Source: Odiellus spinosus (lineage: Eukaryota; Arthropoda; Arachnida; Opiliones; Phalangiidae). From it: DNA of 64,000 nucleotides. Position 1 is the stretch's first letter. Every line of letters begins with the position of its first letter. Of this stretch, positions 1 through 13,195 are shown in pieces. The DNA lies in the NCBI GenBank assembly GCA_963920705.1, contig OY987227.1:14735602-14799601 (forward strand), read 5' to 3'. The position numbers and the translations under genes were made by a program. A model generated the notes under the pieces. The model ran no database searches, was not told where the DNA came from, and saw only the letters and a list, made by a program, of their open reading frames with translations.

Positions 1-2589
1 ATCACATTTCTTTAATCAAACATAGTGAAGAGTTTTACAATACTTCTTGAAGTTTTTAGCGCTTTTTTATTTCTTATTGAAATCCCTTTTTAAATTCTCC
101 CTCAACATTCCCAGCTTTCTTACACCGTAAGTTTAGAATGACTTTGAAAGAGTCTTTAAAAATATAAATACAGTGTTATTAACCATAGTGTTATGGTATA
201 CCATGTCTTTTCCCTATATTCAGTACGTCTACACCATTTGAGAAACGAAAAATGTCTCCATTTAGAAAAATATAAATTCCCGATCTATTTTATTCGTGTT
301 TTACAAAAAGACGTTGCGTCACTCGCCACGGAATGGATGGCAGAGTTTGGGTGCTAAAAATGGGAGAGAAAATACCATAATAGTATTATGCACCCCCCCC
401 CCTCCCGAGTAACAAAATGAAAACAAATAGTCCTTGAAGGATTACTGGAAAGTAAATTCGATTGTTCTATGGTCAACATCATAGATTTTTCAGAATAGAA
501 ATTTGCGGCGGAGTGATACTTATATAATACCTACAATAGGAAAGAAAAATAGTTGTTGTATATTCAAACTTATCTACGTAGAGCTCTGGAAACGAGAGAA
601 AAATGGAACGATGCCTTGCATGGCCGTGGCTTGCTAGACGTATACGCCACGAATCTCTTTAAAAAGCAAAAAATAACGAAAAATACTATGCCGTTACGCA
701 TACTAAATAATATCAACGATCGAAAAATCCGCACAGGACAGTTTTCTAAGCTGCCCTATTTTTTTTATCACGAAGTAGTCGTGATAAATTCAAACGAAGT
801 TGTTTAATTTTATAACAAAGATAATTTTATTAACATCCTAAAATTAAGTGGAATAAGAATTCTATCGTATAGTACTTTTCAGGCTGTAGATTCATCCGAT
901 GAGAATTGATAATTTATTTTGTTATTTATTGTTCCTTCTACTTTTAGTATTTAATTGTGTCGATTTAAGAGGGTAAATGCTGTCAAGATTTGTTTCTTTT
1001 TTTCAATCGGGTTCTTTAAAGAATGGTACGTCATGCACTTTATTAGCACATAATGATAAACAATGAGCACCATTACATGAGGACTTGAATATCACTTTAG
1101 CAGAAAGCGCTGTCCGATGAAAGCGCTTTTGTTTACTCTATTTCAATTTTTGATGGGGTGATGAATACGGTTCGATAAGACGAAGTATAATTAACCGATT
1201 CAGACGGTAAAAATATCGAGGTCTTTACGAAAATAATTTAAATTATTTTAATTTTAATTTTATTGTAAATTTGGCTTAATATTCAAACTTACGACGATAA
1301 ATTTCATAAAAATTTAATTTAATCAAATATTACAAATATAATTTGGATATTTTAAGATTGTTATATAAAATATAGACTAATATAAGGACAATTTTGTTAC
1401 CAATTGCATCGAAATCGGTCTGTTAGTTTCAGAGATACGAACACTTCCGGTATGGCGGCCATTTTCCAAAATAGCATTCATCGACTTGGGGACTTTTGAG
1501 GGATTATATAAGACCCTAATACCTAGTTCAATGTTAAAATTTTCAGCTATAAAGTACATTGTTCTATTCTAAATGCTTATCTACCTTGGGCTCTTCGGAG
1601 TTCATGAAAAATTCAGTGAAGCGTCTCAAAAAGGGTACATTATAAAAATTGTGCCATTTTATCCTTCAAGAGAGGCATTAACCGTTGTTAGTACCCTTTG
1701 TGTAAATATTAATTGGCTTTTAGAAATATATCCTAATCAACAGGCTTCGAACGAACTTTTCCCTAACTCTAAATATTTGTATTCCAGTTGAATATAAATA
1801 GCTTTAATTTTCCAATTGTTGGAGCACACCTTCACGCTCTATGGTGATTTATTCCTGACAAAATAATGAACATTTTAAAACCAAATTCGAAAATTGTCGG
1901 ACGTAAAGAACTGCCCTGGTTTTTAGACTAAAACTTGATTATGCTCGTGTCTATATAGTAATATATAAGTAAATGGATCGATGTTTTAAGGGATTGTATA
2001 GGCGAGTTGAATATAAATTGAAGCTACCAGAGTTTCCGTCAGACTGTAGATGTTGTTTAGAATCCAACAGCACGTAGTTAAACGTCTACCATATAGTGAT
2101 TATTAAAGGGAATCTGAAATGACTTTAATTTTGTTTCTTGAACTTTTTAAAATATATTCCATAGTGAAAATTGACAAATGGACACTTAACTTCACTGTCC
2201 ACTTATGCTAATATTATTTTATCACGAATCCATTAATGAAATCCGAGTTGGTACAACTTAGGCTATCTCTTTTAGTCACGAGGCAGTTTTAGGCTACGTG
2301 TAAATGATGTAAAATTAAAGGGAAAATTCCAAATTGAGCAAGAAAATAATATTGAAGATGTAGTATTAATATGCGATAACTTACTTTTTCGATGGTGTTG
2401 GCAAATTTCCCTAAAAAAAAAAAATCGAAATTAGATTCTAAATTTATGAACCTTTTTTAGCAAATTATGCGCTTTTAAAATATTTGAGTGGAGGAAGGAC
2501 ATTCTTTTTTCAATATTGAATTACTATTTTATTAACAACAAAGGGATTCTTTCATTCAGGCTCCCTTTAAGTTCAGGAACAATAATCAG
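1..2589. other. Non-coding stretch, no gene recognised
   Basis: AT-rich, with a C tract followed by CTCCCGAGT at about 391-410. Short open frames at 553-807, 1377-1559 and 1573-1791 lack a family match, plausible codon structure or splice context. Confidence 0.5.
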
Positions 2590-2760
2590 TTTTATACGTC
2601 ACTTAATTTCAAACTTAATAAAACTTTAGAAACTAATTTAAATACTTAAAACGGGTCCAATAATTGTTTTGAAAATTCTCAAATACGTTTTTTTTTTTTT
2701 TTTTTTTTGGGATAAATTCAAAAGCTGTTTCATTTTTACCTCAGTTCCTCTTTAAATATC
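2590..2760. mobile_element. Family L element, right-arm fragment
   Basis: ACTTTAGAAACTAATTTAAA, AAAATTCTCAAATACG and AAATTCAAAAGCTG-TTTCATTTTTA follow the right arm of 33168-33600 in order. A T tract of about 20 bases has expanded inside it. Confidence 0.5.
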
Positions 2761-3324
2761 TAATTCACCATAGTTAATAAATTTAATATGAAAGACCATT
2801 AATATAATTCTGCAGAAAAAACTACAAAATACGTTACTCAGTTTTCTCCTTTTGGATGGCTTTTCTTTGAGCACCAAAGCGCAACGTCTGGAACACTTTT
2901 ACAGGCGCAGAGTAAAAAAAAAAAAAAAAAAAAAAAAAGAAAAAAAAAATAGAACCAGTTGAAAAGTTACGTTAATTCCTATTAATTTTAACTAGATCTG
3001 AAAACAGAAACATAGAACTTTTCACATTCACTTCAATAAAATTAAAAATACTCTAAATCAAAAATATATCCAGCCCCTTAAAAAGGCAATCAAAATTTAA
3101 AGTCGACTTGTAAATTGTTTCACTATGATTTCACGGTCTATTAAAAATTGGTATTCTTGGCTAGCTAACTTAATTCTAAAATGCTGAGGGGTGTACCTAA
3201 TTTCTTCCGTTACGCGGCTCTCCCCCCCCCTCCCAATAGCCAAGTAGTATTTTTTTTAAAGTGAAGATGAAAAGAAAAATTATAATTTTTTTGTTTGCTA
3301 ATAATTTTCTGGTGAAAAAGATGT

Positions 3325-3545
3325 TGGACCTGCACGGGTTGGATTTCAACCCACAACTTTCCGCTTACAAGGCACCACTCTACCATTTGGACTACCGAGG
3401 CCACGTCAGCTGGTTAACGACATGAAACCCAAACTGATCTTTATCATGGAGGTCTTCGAACACCAGCTGACGTGGCTTGACACACAAATGGTGGAGTTAC
3501 CACCATGTTATCGGAAGGTTCTGGGTTTAAATCAAACACGAGGCC
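3325..3545. mobile_element. Head-to-head pair of tRNA-Thr-like SINE units
   Basis: On the minus strand, 3408-3335 reads like a tRNA: A-box region TAGTCCAAATGGTAGAG, an anticodon loop CTTGTAA (anticodon TGT, Thr) and B-box GGTTGAAATCC. On the plus strand, 3471-3545 has matching parts: TTGACACACAAATGGTGGAG, a TGT loop and GGGTTTAAATC. The acceptor stems do not pair, so neither is a working tRNA. The units point away from each other, and their inner ends form a perfect 14-bp inverted repeat, GCCACGTCAGCTGG (3400-3413) with its complement at 3463-3476. Confidence 0.55.
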
Positions 3546-4580
3546 TAACATCATGGTAATAATTAATCAAATTTGTCATCATAATTTCGATAACTAAAAC
3601 TGATTTTTAACTATTTAACTTCGACCAAAATGTACAAATATAGGGACAATAGTTATTTTTATTTTAAAAGGGGAGGATATAATGCTGTCCTTTTAAGAAC
3701 CATCCGACCAATCATCTCCGGGTTTTTCAGTTTCAAGTGTTAACGAATTTTACTAATAAAATAGGGAAGTCGTACCAAATATTTAAGTTTAGGAATAGAT
3801 TGATGGAAACGTTAATTTCCTTTTTAACCTCCATTTAAAATGGCACACAAAAGAAATTAAGGGAGCCATTAAATCATTTCGCAGTTTTTTTTTGTCTCAA
3901 CTCCCCTCGCCCTTTTGTGATACCTCTGGAAACCAGGACACGAATTTTTTTAAATGGTTTGCCGGAGTTGTAGTGTGTGTGTGTGTGCACCAGAAAAGTG
4001 TCACGTGAGGAAGCAATTTTATGGGGTGTCGGGAATACACCATCCCGTTCGAGGTAGATGTACTAACAGTTGCAAAGGGCAAGATGTGCATTTTCTAAAT
4101 ACTCTCCTATAGGACTTTTTCTCCTTTCTCTATTATTACTTCATTGATACGATGGAGTAGAAAGTACTGTAGGGGATTCTTATCCAAAATAGAGGCTAGC
4201 GGCGCCGAACTAGTTTCCGCTTCTTTTGATCTTCATCACGCCCCGAGACACTCTGATCGTCATTTCCGGCGCAATGCCTCTTTGCCTCTCTTCCTATGAC
4301 CCCGACTCCCAGATCTTCTATATTCGAGAGAGCCTCTTAAGAGTATTCTGGAAATTTAGAACCCTTTAAACTGAAGATGAAAAGGAAAAAAATATATATT
4401 TGTAATATATTCATTGGCTATGAGATTAGGCTTGAAACATGCTACGGATAATTCCATCGTAATAGCAAGCAAGGAGCTCGAGAGGTTTAAACAGTCTAGA
4501 AAATATCTGCGCATGGCTCCCACTAAGTCCCTTTTGTTTGATTGATTCACTAAACAACCATAAAAAACGATATTTTTCAT

Positions 4581-4751
4581 GTCGGGGTTTGGATAAGATA
4601 ATTTCTGTTTGTTTTATCTTTATTCATATTTTGAAGTTATCCACGGGAAGTCTATAAAAAAATGCAATGTAATCGCGAATAATTACCCGATTATATTTTA
4701 CGATTAACTGATTAACCAAATATTTGTGGATAATCTGGTTCAAACCCCGAC
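4581..4751. mobile_element. Family F MITE, copy 1 (171 bp)
   Basis: Termini GTCGGGGTTTG and CAAACCCCGAC are exact inverted repeats. The inside (GATAAGATAATTTCTGTTTG, then AATCGCGAATAATTA) matches copy 2 at 16425-16579 almost base for base apart from one indel of about 16 bp. Confidence 0.75.
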
Positions 4752-4754
4752 CTC

Positions 4755-6350
4755 TACGATATTTATATAAATCATATTAGCTTATTTCATGACCCTACCC
4801 TGACTGGGAATTATCGTTACTATTTTAACATAAAACTAATCGCATACATGATGACGCACCCAAACGGGCTGCGAAACTAGTCAATTTTAATTAATTTAAA
4901 AGTTATCTATAATTTCTTTAATTCAAGTGTAAGCGTCGTGCATGAACATTCAATAATCAATATGAAGCAATAATCTGTTGGAATTTATATTTTCAAATAA
5001 CAGTTTGTAGCTAATTAAGCTTACTTTAAGAGACCTAATTGCTTGAAATCGATTTTAAAGGACGAAAAAGTTGATATTGTACAATTATTTTTGATTATTT
5101 CGCACTGGAGCACGATTTAAATCAATTTTATTTCTTATATTTTAGTTTCATTATAAAGTCTGACATTTAAAGTCTTTCACCATTGAGATATATTAAATAG
5201 CAATAAATCAAGGTTCTAGTTATGTATATATATATGAATATATTTTCTACATGATTAAATTTGAAGGTTTAAAAATTATTTTGAATCGCTGCCTTTACGA
5301 ATCCTTATGGCAAGAAAAAGCTCCGAGCTTAGATGCATTTGGATATGTACAACTAGAACCGATTTACTTTTTCTCTCTTGGGCTTCTTATATCTTTGTCG
5401 TACATGCATGGTCGACTTCCATCTCTCTCCGCCCTCCCAAAAAATACTTCGTCCCAGTTTTAATCTACAATTCAATGTTCAGTATTTTTACTAAGATTCG
5501 ATACACCGGAGAAAGCGACGAACCAGTTTACGGATTCATTGATAATTGAGTTTGAAATGAACTCTGTGTATGGGAGAAGGTTTTTGGGCAAGACGGGCCC
5601 GACGTCTTGTCTATGATGGGTGTGTTGGTGGAATTTGAAAATTCTTTCGCCCTTCGGTCGGAATGTAGTTTGAGCAATTTTTTTTTGTATCTTTTCTCGT
5701 CTCTGAATCTTACTCTTCCCTCCCTACTCTTTTCCCTCTGCTCAGCCTACTACGACGTAGTAGTTGATTTCAGGGGGAGAGTTTAGTTGTACGTAAGCTA
5801 CGTAAGCCTCGGTTCCAATTGAGTTTAATATCAGTAATGAAATACACCGAACTTTCGTGGTTTTGTAAATTCAATCTGAAATATCTACCATCCAAATCTG
5901 TCCTGGTTTACTCCACTTACGATATCAGGTTCCCCTTGGTTTTTCTATTATTTGGTTTTTGGGAGTTTTATCGGGAAGCCTAGCCTAATACCCACTGAAA
6001 TCTCGAAGTGAGCCTTACTAGAATGAACAGTTCGCTTCTGCAGACACGGAGAAAGAGTTTTCTGATCCTCTGTTATTCCGAGTTTCGGAAAACTTTTAAA
6101 ATCTTGCTTCGTTGAATTTATACCGATAAAAAGAAGTTTGGGAAAAATATGGTTGAGGACTATAAGACGTAAGAACTCGGGAGATCCCTAAACCTTCCCC
6201 TCTTTCTCCACCCGTGCCTTCAAATATGAAGTCGTTACGCAATATAATTCACTATAGAGGGTGATGGGAAAGACTCGTGTTCGTGTGTTTTGACTTTGTT
6301 TTTGGAAATCTCTACAAATGCACGAGGGTTGTAATAAAAATCAGGGTAGC
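4755..6350. other. Non-coding stretch, no gene recognised
   Basis: Two overlapping short open frames at 5251-5549 encode nothing recognisable. A small palindrome, CTACTACGACGTAGTAG, is at about 5748-5764. Confidence 0.45.
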
Positions 6351-6352
6351 TA

Positions 6353-6687
6353 TAGACTGAGTAAGGAATTAACTCGCCCGCTGACGTCACTAGTAGTGCC
6401 TGAGAGTCAAAACCATAAAAAAAAGTCGAAACTAATTTACTAAACTACCGTGAGGGATTTAAAATATTCCGCTTCCGTAACAGCGTTTTCATTTTATAAA
6501 ATTTTCGCGCCAAAAAATCTATGTATTTGGCGCGAAAATTTTAAAGGCCAAGCAAGCGAAAACATAACAAGCTCCTGGAGGCTGTAGAATGAAGTTATTT
6601 GGGCGTTTTAGAGGGTTGTGAAAGCGATACACTGCTATTATAATGGCCCTTGACATCAGTTGGCGAGTTAATACGTTTCTCCGTCTA
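6353..6687. mobile_element. Family J MITE, copy 1 (about 335 bp)
   Basis: The left end TAGACTGAG...ATTAACTCGCC...CTGACGTCA is mirrored on the right by TGACATCAG...GGCGAGTTAAT...GTCTA, arms of about 40 bp. A strong internal hairpin, AAAATTTTCGCGCCAAA with its complement, sits near the centre (about 6498-6543). A second copy lies at 26405-26965. The ends are approximate and no target duplication was found. Confidence 0.65.
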
Positions 6688-7111
6688 CCTAATGTGATGA
6701 AATAAAAGGTTAATCATATTAAAATTAAGGACGAATCAAAACCAGAGATCAAAATTAAAATTCAACAGAAGTTAATGAGTTAAAATCCTTCAAATCCAGT
6801 TTTTATTTTGCTTCTTGGCTTAAAAATAATATAGCTGAACTATAATTTAATGTTTTCAGCGAGAATAAATAAAGATCCAGTAGTTTTCGAAAACTATGCA
6901 AATTTTCAGACTAGTTTACGGATAATTTGTTTTTTTTCTAGGACCATCTTAGATTTAATTTAATAATTATTTTTTTAAGAATGCATGTTGCTCAAATATA
7001 CAGGCCATAATTTGATTTACATTTTGGTCGTACAAATTCTCGTAGGCTTTAGATATTAACGGATTTAACCGAGATTAAAATTAATAACAGCGTGCAATGA
7101 TTTTTCCAAGG

Positions 7112-7803
7112 CAGGGTCCGTTTACTCGGGTTTGAACACAAGCTTCGAAAATATCCCCGTTAATTATTTTAGGACTTAACACCACATTTTATCAGAAGCC
7201 GATGAAACCCTCCTTTGAAGTCTATTACTCCCGGGTCTTGTCTACCCCTCTCTGTATGGGATATTCTCAAAAGGCGCGATCCGTACGCCTCCTAACGGTA
7301 CATGTTTTCGGAGCGGGAGCTCGTCGAGCGAATATCTCTAGCAGCCTTGGAGTTCGTCCAAAAAACGTCGTCGTTTGTGGAGAGAGAGAATTTCCAATTT
7401 TTCGTAGACAGGGGGATGAAGTAGGACCCCTTCTAACTCGTAAAATTGGGAATTTTACCCATACAGAGAGGAGCGCTATATGGAACATTGGAGTAGTAGA
7501 CTTCAAAGGAGGGTTTCATCGGCTTCTGATTTTATGTATACAACAGCGCAACCAAGGTATGGCTAACATCGCCACCTGGTGAATTTCGACCATTTGCTTG
7601 GTATTATGATTTTGCCATGGTGGTTGGCTAGAAGATAACGTAAACCTGCGCTGAAAAATACGTCACTTCAATCTAGTTCCACCTGGTGAAAAACAGTAGA
7701 ACTAAAACCTTCAGTGGTCATGTGATTAATAACCAATTTTGCACTAAAGTAGCAAGATTATTTTCGAAGCTCCTCCTCGTCTTCGAGTAAACGTACCCTA
7801 GTA
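7112..7803. mobile_element. Family E hAT-like MITE, copy 1, with nested family C element
   Basis: The left terminus CAGGGTCCGTTTACTCG faces TCGAGTAAACGTACCCTA on the right. Just inside, AGCTTCGAAAATA occurs in both arms. CAGGG termini recall hAT elements, but I see no clear 8-bp target duplication. The family C insertion (7193-7528) accounts for about half of its length. A shorter copy is at 9693-9895. Confidence 0.55.
7193..7528. mobile_element. Family C MITE, copy 1, with 7-bp target duplication
   Basis: 336 bp with terminal inverted repeats of about 40 bp. The outer 20 bases are CAGAAGCCGATGAAACCCTC and their complement at the right end. The element is flanked by exact direct repeats ATTTTAT at 7186-7192 and 7529-7535. 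Open frames spanning it are repeat-derived and encode nothing known. A near-identical relative lies at 21415-21758. Confidence 0.85.
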
Positions 7804-9692
7804 AATTGTAAGATCATTTAAAAAAAAAAAAAAGGTAATCAAAGATAGCAGTAACATCACGAATTTAATTTAAAAAAAAAAAAAAAAAAAAGAAAATATT
7901 CAATTAAAACAAATTTTGTCATATTTATTTTCAGATTGTCTTTCCTTTCGCTTTTCTTTCTCCTTCGAAAAAATTCAACTTTCATCATACACCCACGTCC
8001 GACTTCAAAAACAGGTAAGCCACAAAACTCTTCTTTATATTATTTTGAGCGAAATTTAATAACACGTTTCTTAAACGTGAATAACGCTGTACTTTGTCGG
8101 GAAATAATTTAAAATCTTTCCGGGCAACCGCCTTTTTATATCGCGCTTTTCGCTCGGTTGTAAATAACTCGAAACCTAAAGGAATCCAGGGTATGTTTTT
8201 TTACAATATATTATTTCTAATCTAACTCCCCTCGTAAACGTGCCGATGGTACGATTCGGATATGACATAAGGTATAGTTTTTGTTGGCATAGCGACGGAC
8301 TCTAGAGCTAAAGTGAGAATAATTTGTAAATGGACTCGTTTCCCGCGAAAACCACCCGACACCGATAAATCATAATAGGCCACCTCGCGCGGTTCTGCCA
8401 CAACGGAGTTGGGGTAGAAAGCACGTATCTTATTTCAGGATGAATTTAAATCTTTTTGCTTCATAATTTATGCAAATTTAATCTTATGTACTTCTCAATA
8501 TTGATTGTGAAGTTTTTTAAGGTTTCAAAGTACCAAAGAAATAATTTACACCTTTTTAATTTAGTTTATAATGATAGTAAATTCATCTTGAGTTGGTAGC
8601 ACGCCCAAATCTAGGTTCTCATATCCAGTTGTCAACTAAATGTGTAATAAATGAATGGATAGAATATATTCTAAAGCAAAGAACAGAGAATATAAGTTCT
8701 TCGAGCGGACGCGTAAGAAACGGCCCCAATTCAAGAGAGACAGTAAGATATTTTGTTATCCGTTGAGGGGTGGAGCTCTTCCTTGGATAAAGCAAAAGCA
8801 ATCGTTCTAAATTTATTTGCGAGGTCTTTAATATATCTTAATTTAAATGGTAGAAGATTAATATTTGTAAAGGTTTAAAATATGACGAATATGGAATTCG
8901 ATTTTAAATAATTTAGGCGTAAGTTTGACATATTTATATTTGAAATAAATATCAAAACTATGCAAAGATATCAATTAACGTAGACTTTTCCTTTGGAAAG
9001 CATTGTTTTCTTAGTTACGATATTATTAGCTCCAGCGTATCAGGCTCCCTTTGTATCTTGTCCCCCCTTAAACTAGCTAGGAAGTGTACATCGTTTCAAA
9101 ACCCGCCTATGGTCGGTTGGCGCGTGCCGAATTCTCGCTACTGGGAATTGTAGCTCGGCAAAATATAATTTCCTTTAATTGATGTATACTATATAGAATT
9201 GCGTACGTTGGCGGGATAGATTCACCTCTTCGCAACCCGGGTATTATTAGTGAAGGGGGCTATCCCGAACTTGACAAGCTTAATAGCCCTAAAAGCTATT
9301 ACGTGTAGGGAGGGGGTATACTATATAACAGAGAAAGAGCGCTACTTTTCACACAAACCGACTTTGACCGCTTATAACGCGCGTATTTTGGCTTTTGGCG
9401 CGTATATTTTTAACGCCAAACATACTCTTACCTACCATCAGTTTTTCTCGGGCCACGGCGTTTTTTGATTTTTAATTAGACCGCGAGTTTTCAAAACATT
9501 TCGAGCGCATCGCGGTTAACGCCTATTACACGGAAGGCTCATACACTGCGACGCGTGCATGGACGAATTATACTAAAAAGAAACTAGCGAAGAAATCGTA
9601 AACGCCATAAGTTTTTGATAGGGAATTTTAAGTAAATTCGTTAATTCTGGGACAAACGGGGTGGCGCGATTATGTTAGAGTGAAGGACAAAC

Positions 9693-9895
9693 CAGGGTCC
9701 GTTTACTCGGGCTGAGAGACGAAACGGAGCTTCGAGACGACGAATTTGAAACCAGGTTATCATCACTTGATCTCAAACAGCTGCGGCTATGTTTACCAGG
9801 AGCGTTGACGATAGCACACTGTTTTGGCGCTGTTGTAGAGCTGAAGAAGCGTCATAACCTCTTCCTCGTGTTCCAACGCGAGTAAATGAACCCTA
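9693..9895. mobile_element. Family E MITE, copy 2 (about 203 bp)
   Basis: The left terminus CAGGGTCCGTTTACTCGG faces CGCGAGTAAATGAACCCTA on the right. Inner parts are weakly symmetric (GAGCTTCGAGACG on the left). It is related to 7112-7803 by its ends. Confidence 0.55.
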
Positions 9896-9899
9896 AGCC

Positions 9900-12800
9900 C
9901 ATCTACTGAAGATTTCTCGTATATCCATCTATCACATAATTTGTCCCATGATTCTGTGCCCCCCCCCCTTTATCTTCTAGGTTGCTTTCGCACTAGGAGT
10001 TGTTAGTGTTAAATTTTGTGTGAAGGTGCATGATCTTCGAAATTGGTTTAAGTAATTTACAATGGCCTATAGTTGATTTTCACACGTTCTGGCGCTTTGG
10101 GGTTGTCTTCCTCGTGAAAGTTCTTAATATTAGAAGTTCAAATATATTTAAAATTAGCGTTCGTCATAAGTGTTACACTCTTTCTACGTCATCAAGCGAT
10201 AAAATGCTTTTATTTCATATTTAGCAATTTGACAAATCGCGAATCGAATCAGGCTGCGTGTCAACTTTAACTCTTTCGAGGTGTAATAATTTTTCGTGGT
10301 TTTCCCTCTTATTGAAACTTTCGGTGTCGTTCAATTAGCGAGTTACGTCGTCTGCTAACAATTATTATCTCTTCGGATTCTGGGGTTAAATTTAAATGGG
10401 ATCAGTAAATTTTACCATTTCAAAATCACCCCCCTCTCGAGTAAGACCTTTTCCTTCATTCTTTAATTTAATAGATAGGTCTAAATGCGAATAAATTGTA
10501 TATATGTTCCTATTTGATAATACTTTTCCTAAAGAGCAATAATTGTTGGTTGTGGCGTCACGTGGTGAACGAATTAGGGACTGCTAGCCTGGGGGTATAT
10601 AAAGAAGCGAAGTTTAGAGTGTAAGCATCCCGCAATGGGTCATTCCCATTGTCTAGATTAAATTCTGACCTTCGTATGTGACTGAACTCTAGGTCTCTTA
10701 TATAGTGAGCTCTCGCGCGCGCTCTTTGACCAAAAGTGATGAGGGTTCTAAGGGAGGGGAGTCCTTCTAATGGCTTAATGGTAACATCTCCGGCGCGGCT
10801 GTTCGCGGACGGGAGGAGAAAAGCTAATGGTAGTTTTATACCGGAACGTGACGTAGCTTTAACCTCTTCCGAAGGGTCTGTTTCTATAGCTATTTTAGGT
10901 TAGAGATATTATAGAGGATGTTAAAAAAACGGTTTTTATCCATCAAAATACGATTAAAAGCGTATTGTTTTTCGTAATAAAAACCACCTTAAACGTTGTG
11001 ACTGGGTTACTAAAAAATATATGAGAATGCCAAAGATATTAGTATTATTATAATGGTGCTATTGATCCCACAGCTATTTTGGATTCTGTAGAAATTTCTT
11101 CCTAATTGCTTTTAGGCTTAGTGAGTAAGCACTTTTAAGTGAAAATATTTGTACCAGCACCTTATTTTAGATTGTAATTTTAAAGGAGGCAATATTACAT
11201 ATCTATACCTCAAATACATACAAAATTATCAAAGCAGTATTTAATTTCATTATAAGAATTAAACAGGCTTCAACTTAAAGTAGCGTTCAAACGACTCGTA
11301 CCGGAGATTCCATGTATCTATAGATAAAACTTTAAACGGTAGCTTACTAGACGCTTAGGTATGTGTTTCTGAACACAACCTAAATGTATTTTACTATATA
11401 TTAACCCAAGGTTTCACTTACTTTTCCATAATTAAAATGGATGTCTGATTTCGGTTTTCAGGAGGAATATATATTTATTGTCAAAAATTGGCATTAATTG
11501 AAATTTTACGGTTTAACTACCCTTTCCCTTCAATTATCGTCATCTTCTATGGTCCCTAAAATCGATTTTGGGCCCGTCCCAGGTTTTATTGCGATAAAAA
11601 GTCTACTATCTACATATCTTATAAATATAATATATAATTTTTCATGAATTTTTAACTAAAAATCATGGGTTACAGAATGTGGGGAACCCATCGTTACTGT
11701 CACTTCGTGTTAAATGACGTTGCTTGTACGTTGGCTACAACATCCCGAAAATAAACAGCTCAGTGACTTTGCACAATACATTCATCACTTCATAAGTTAA
11801 ATCTGAATAGACTCGACTTGGCTTGAAATTTTTTAATAAAACTTTAGAAAAAAAATCTTTATAAACTCCTTCGGCGGCTGCAAGAGAATATGAATACATT
11901 TCTATCAATATAAAAAATAATAATAAATAAAGAACGGGGTCTCGGGTCTGTAGGACGCCGAATTTCGAAATCGAAAATAAAAATAAAATCAAAACTTTAA
12001 ATGGGAAGATGAAAAGAAAAAACTAGTAATTTTTAATTCAAAAATAAGTTCTAATTACTTTCAAGTAATTACTTGACCAATGAAGGCGACCACGAGATCC
12101 TTCTCAATAGGCCTAGCGCGTGAATTTTGAACTTCGTGATTGGTCATGGAGTTAATTTTGCAAACAGTGAAAATCTTTAAAGGGATACTATTAGCACAAA
12201 CGAATATTTTAGCAGATATTCTGTCTCAAAAGTTTATAAAACGTTTTATATTTTAAACGTGTGTTTGAATTTCGCTATCGGCCAATCATCGGTCGCAATA
12301 AAAGATGCAGTGAGTAATTACTCCGTAACCCAATTGATTTCTAGCTTTAGATAGATTTATAAATTTTAAACGATACGATTATTTTTCAACGCTAATAGTC
12401 ATAAAAAGTAGTTGCATTCTCCCTTTAAAAAAAGTATATTTTCATTATAGCAAAAGGAAATTATTATTTTAACGGATTAGGCCTGAATTTTAGGTTTTAA
12501 GTTAAATTAAGATTAAACACTAAACCATTTTTCAATTATAACTAGTGATATCTTCGAAATATAATTTATGCAAAAAAAAAATTGTATAAAACGTGGTAAA
12601 TTTCCTTTTCCACTCTCCCTCTCAAAATAAAAAATAAAACTTTTTAGTCAAAAATGGCGCGAAGTGTGAAAGTCTCGCGAGTCTCGATAGTCGCGGGAAG
12701 CAATTGTAATCGCCGCAAATGGCTCACGATCTGTCTTGTAGCTTTATAACTTTGAATGGGGTAAGGGTCATTACATTTTTTTTCTTGCCTAACACCCCCA

Positions 12801-13190
12801 TGCACGATCCCTAGCTAGCTCCACGAACTCAAGTACCAAAAAACTTTACAAGTCAAGTCACAGTAGGCGAACATCGGGGGCTACTCTTGCATAAAAGACC
12901 AACTTCAATCGACGATTTTTTTCCTTAACATTTTTCTCTCCCATCTTAGCTTTTGTTTCCTTACCCTTATAGCTGCAATATATAGCGAAGGACTTTAAAA
13001 TGGCTGTAGACGTATCGCATCTGGTAGAAAACTCCAAGGAAAATATATTTTTCCCTCCTCTCTCTGTGAACCTTTATTTTTCCGACTTGATTTCGGGAAT
13101 AGAAGGAAAGCTTCCATAAAAAGGTCCATTTACACGTGCTTTTATCACAGTTGAAATACGCGCGAGCAAATTGTTAATCCATTCTTAAAA
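9900..13190. other. Non-coding stretch with one promoter-like segment
   Basis: Apart from the TATA-containing segment at 10.6 kb, I see only AT-rich sequence and a family B-like terminus, GTTGCATTCTCCCTTTAA, at about 12412-12430 without its partner. No exon recognised. Confidence 0.4.
10556..10660 (+). promoter_or_regulatory. Orphan promoter-like segment with TATA box
   Basis: A CACGTG E-box overlapping GCGTCACG (10556-10564) is followed by GGGGGTATATAAAGAAGCG, with TATATAAAG at 10596-10604. A short hairpin, CAATGGG-tcatt-CCCATTG, lies at about 10635-10653 near where a transcript would begin. The downstream 200 bases are GC-richer than the surroundings. No coding exon or RNA gene family is recognised after it. 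Confidence 0.25.
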
Positions 13191-13195
13191 CTTGT

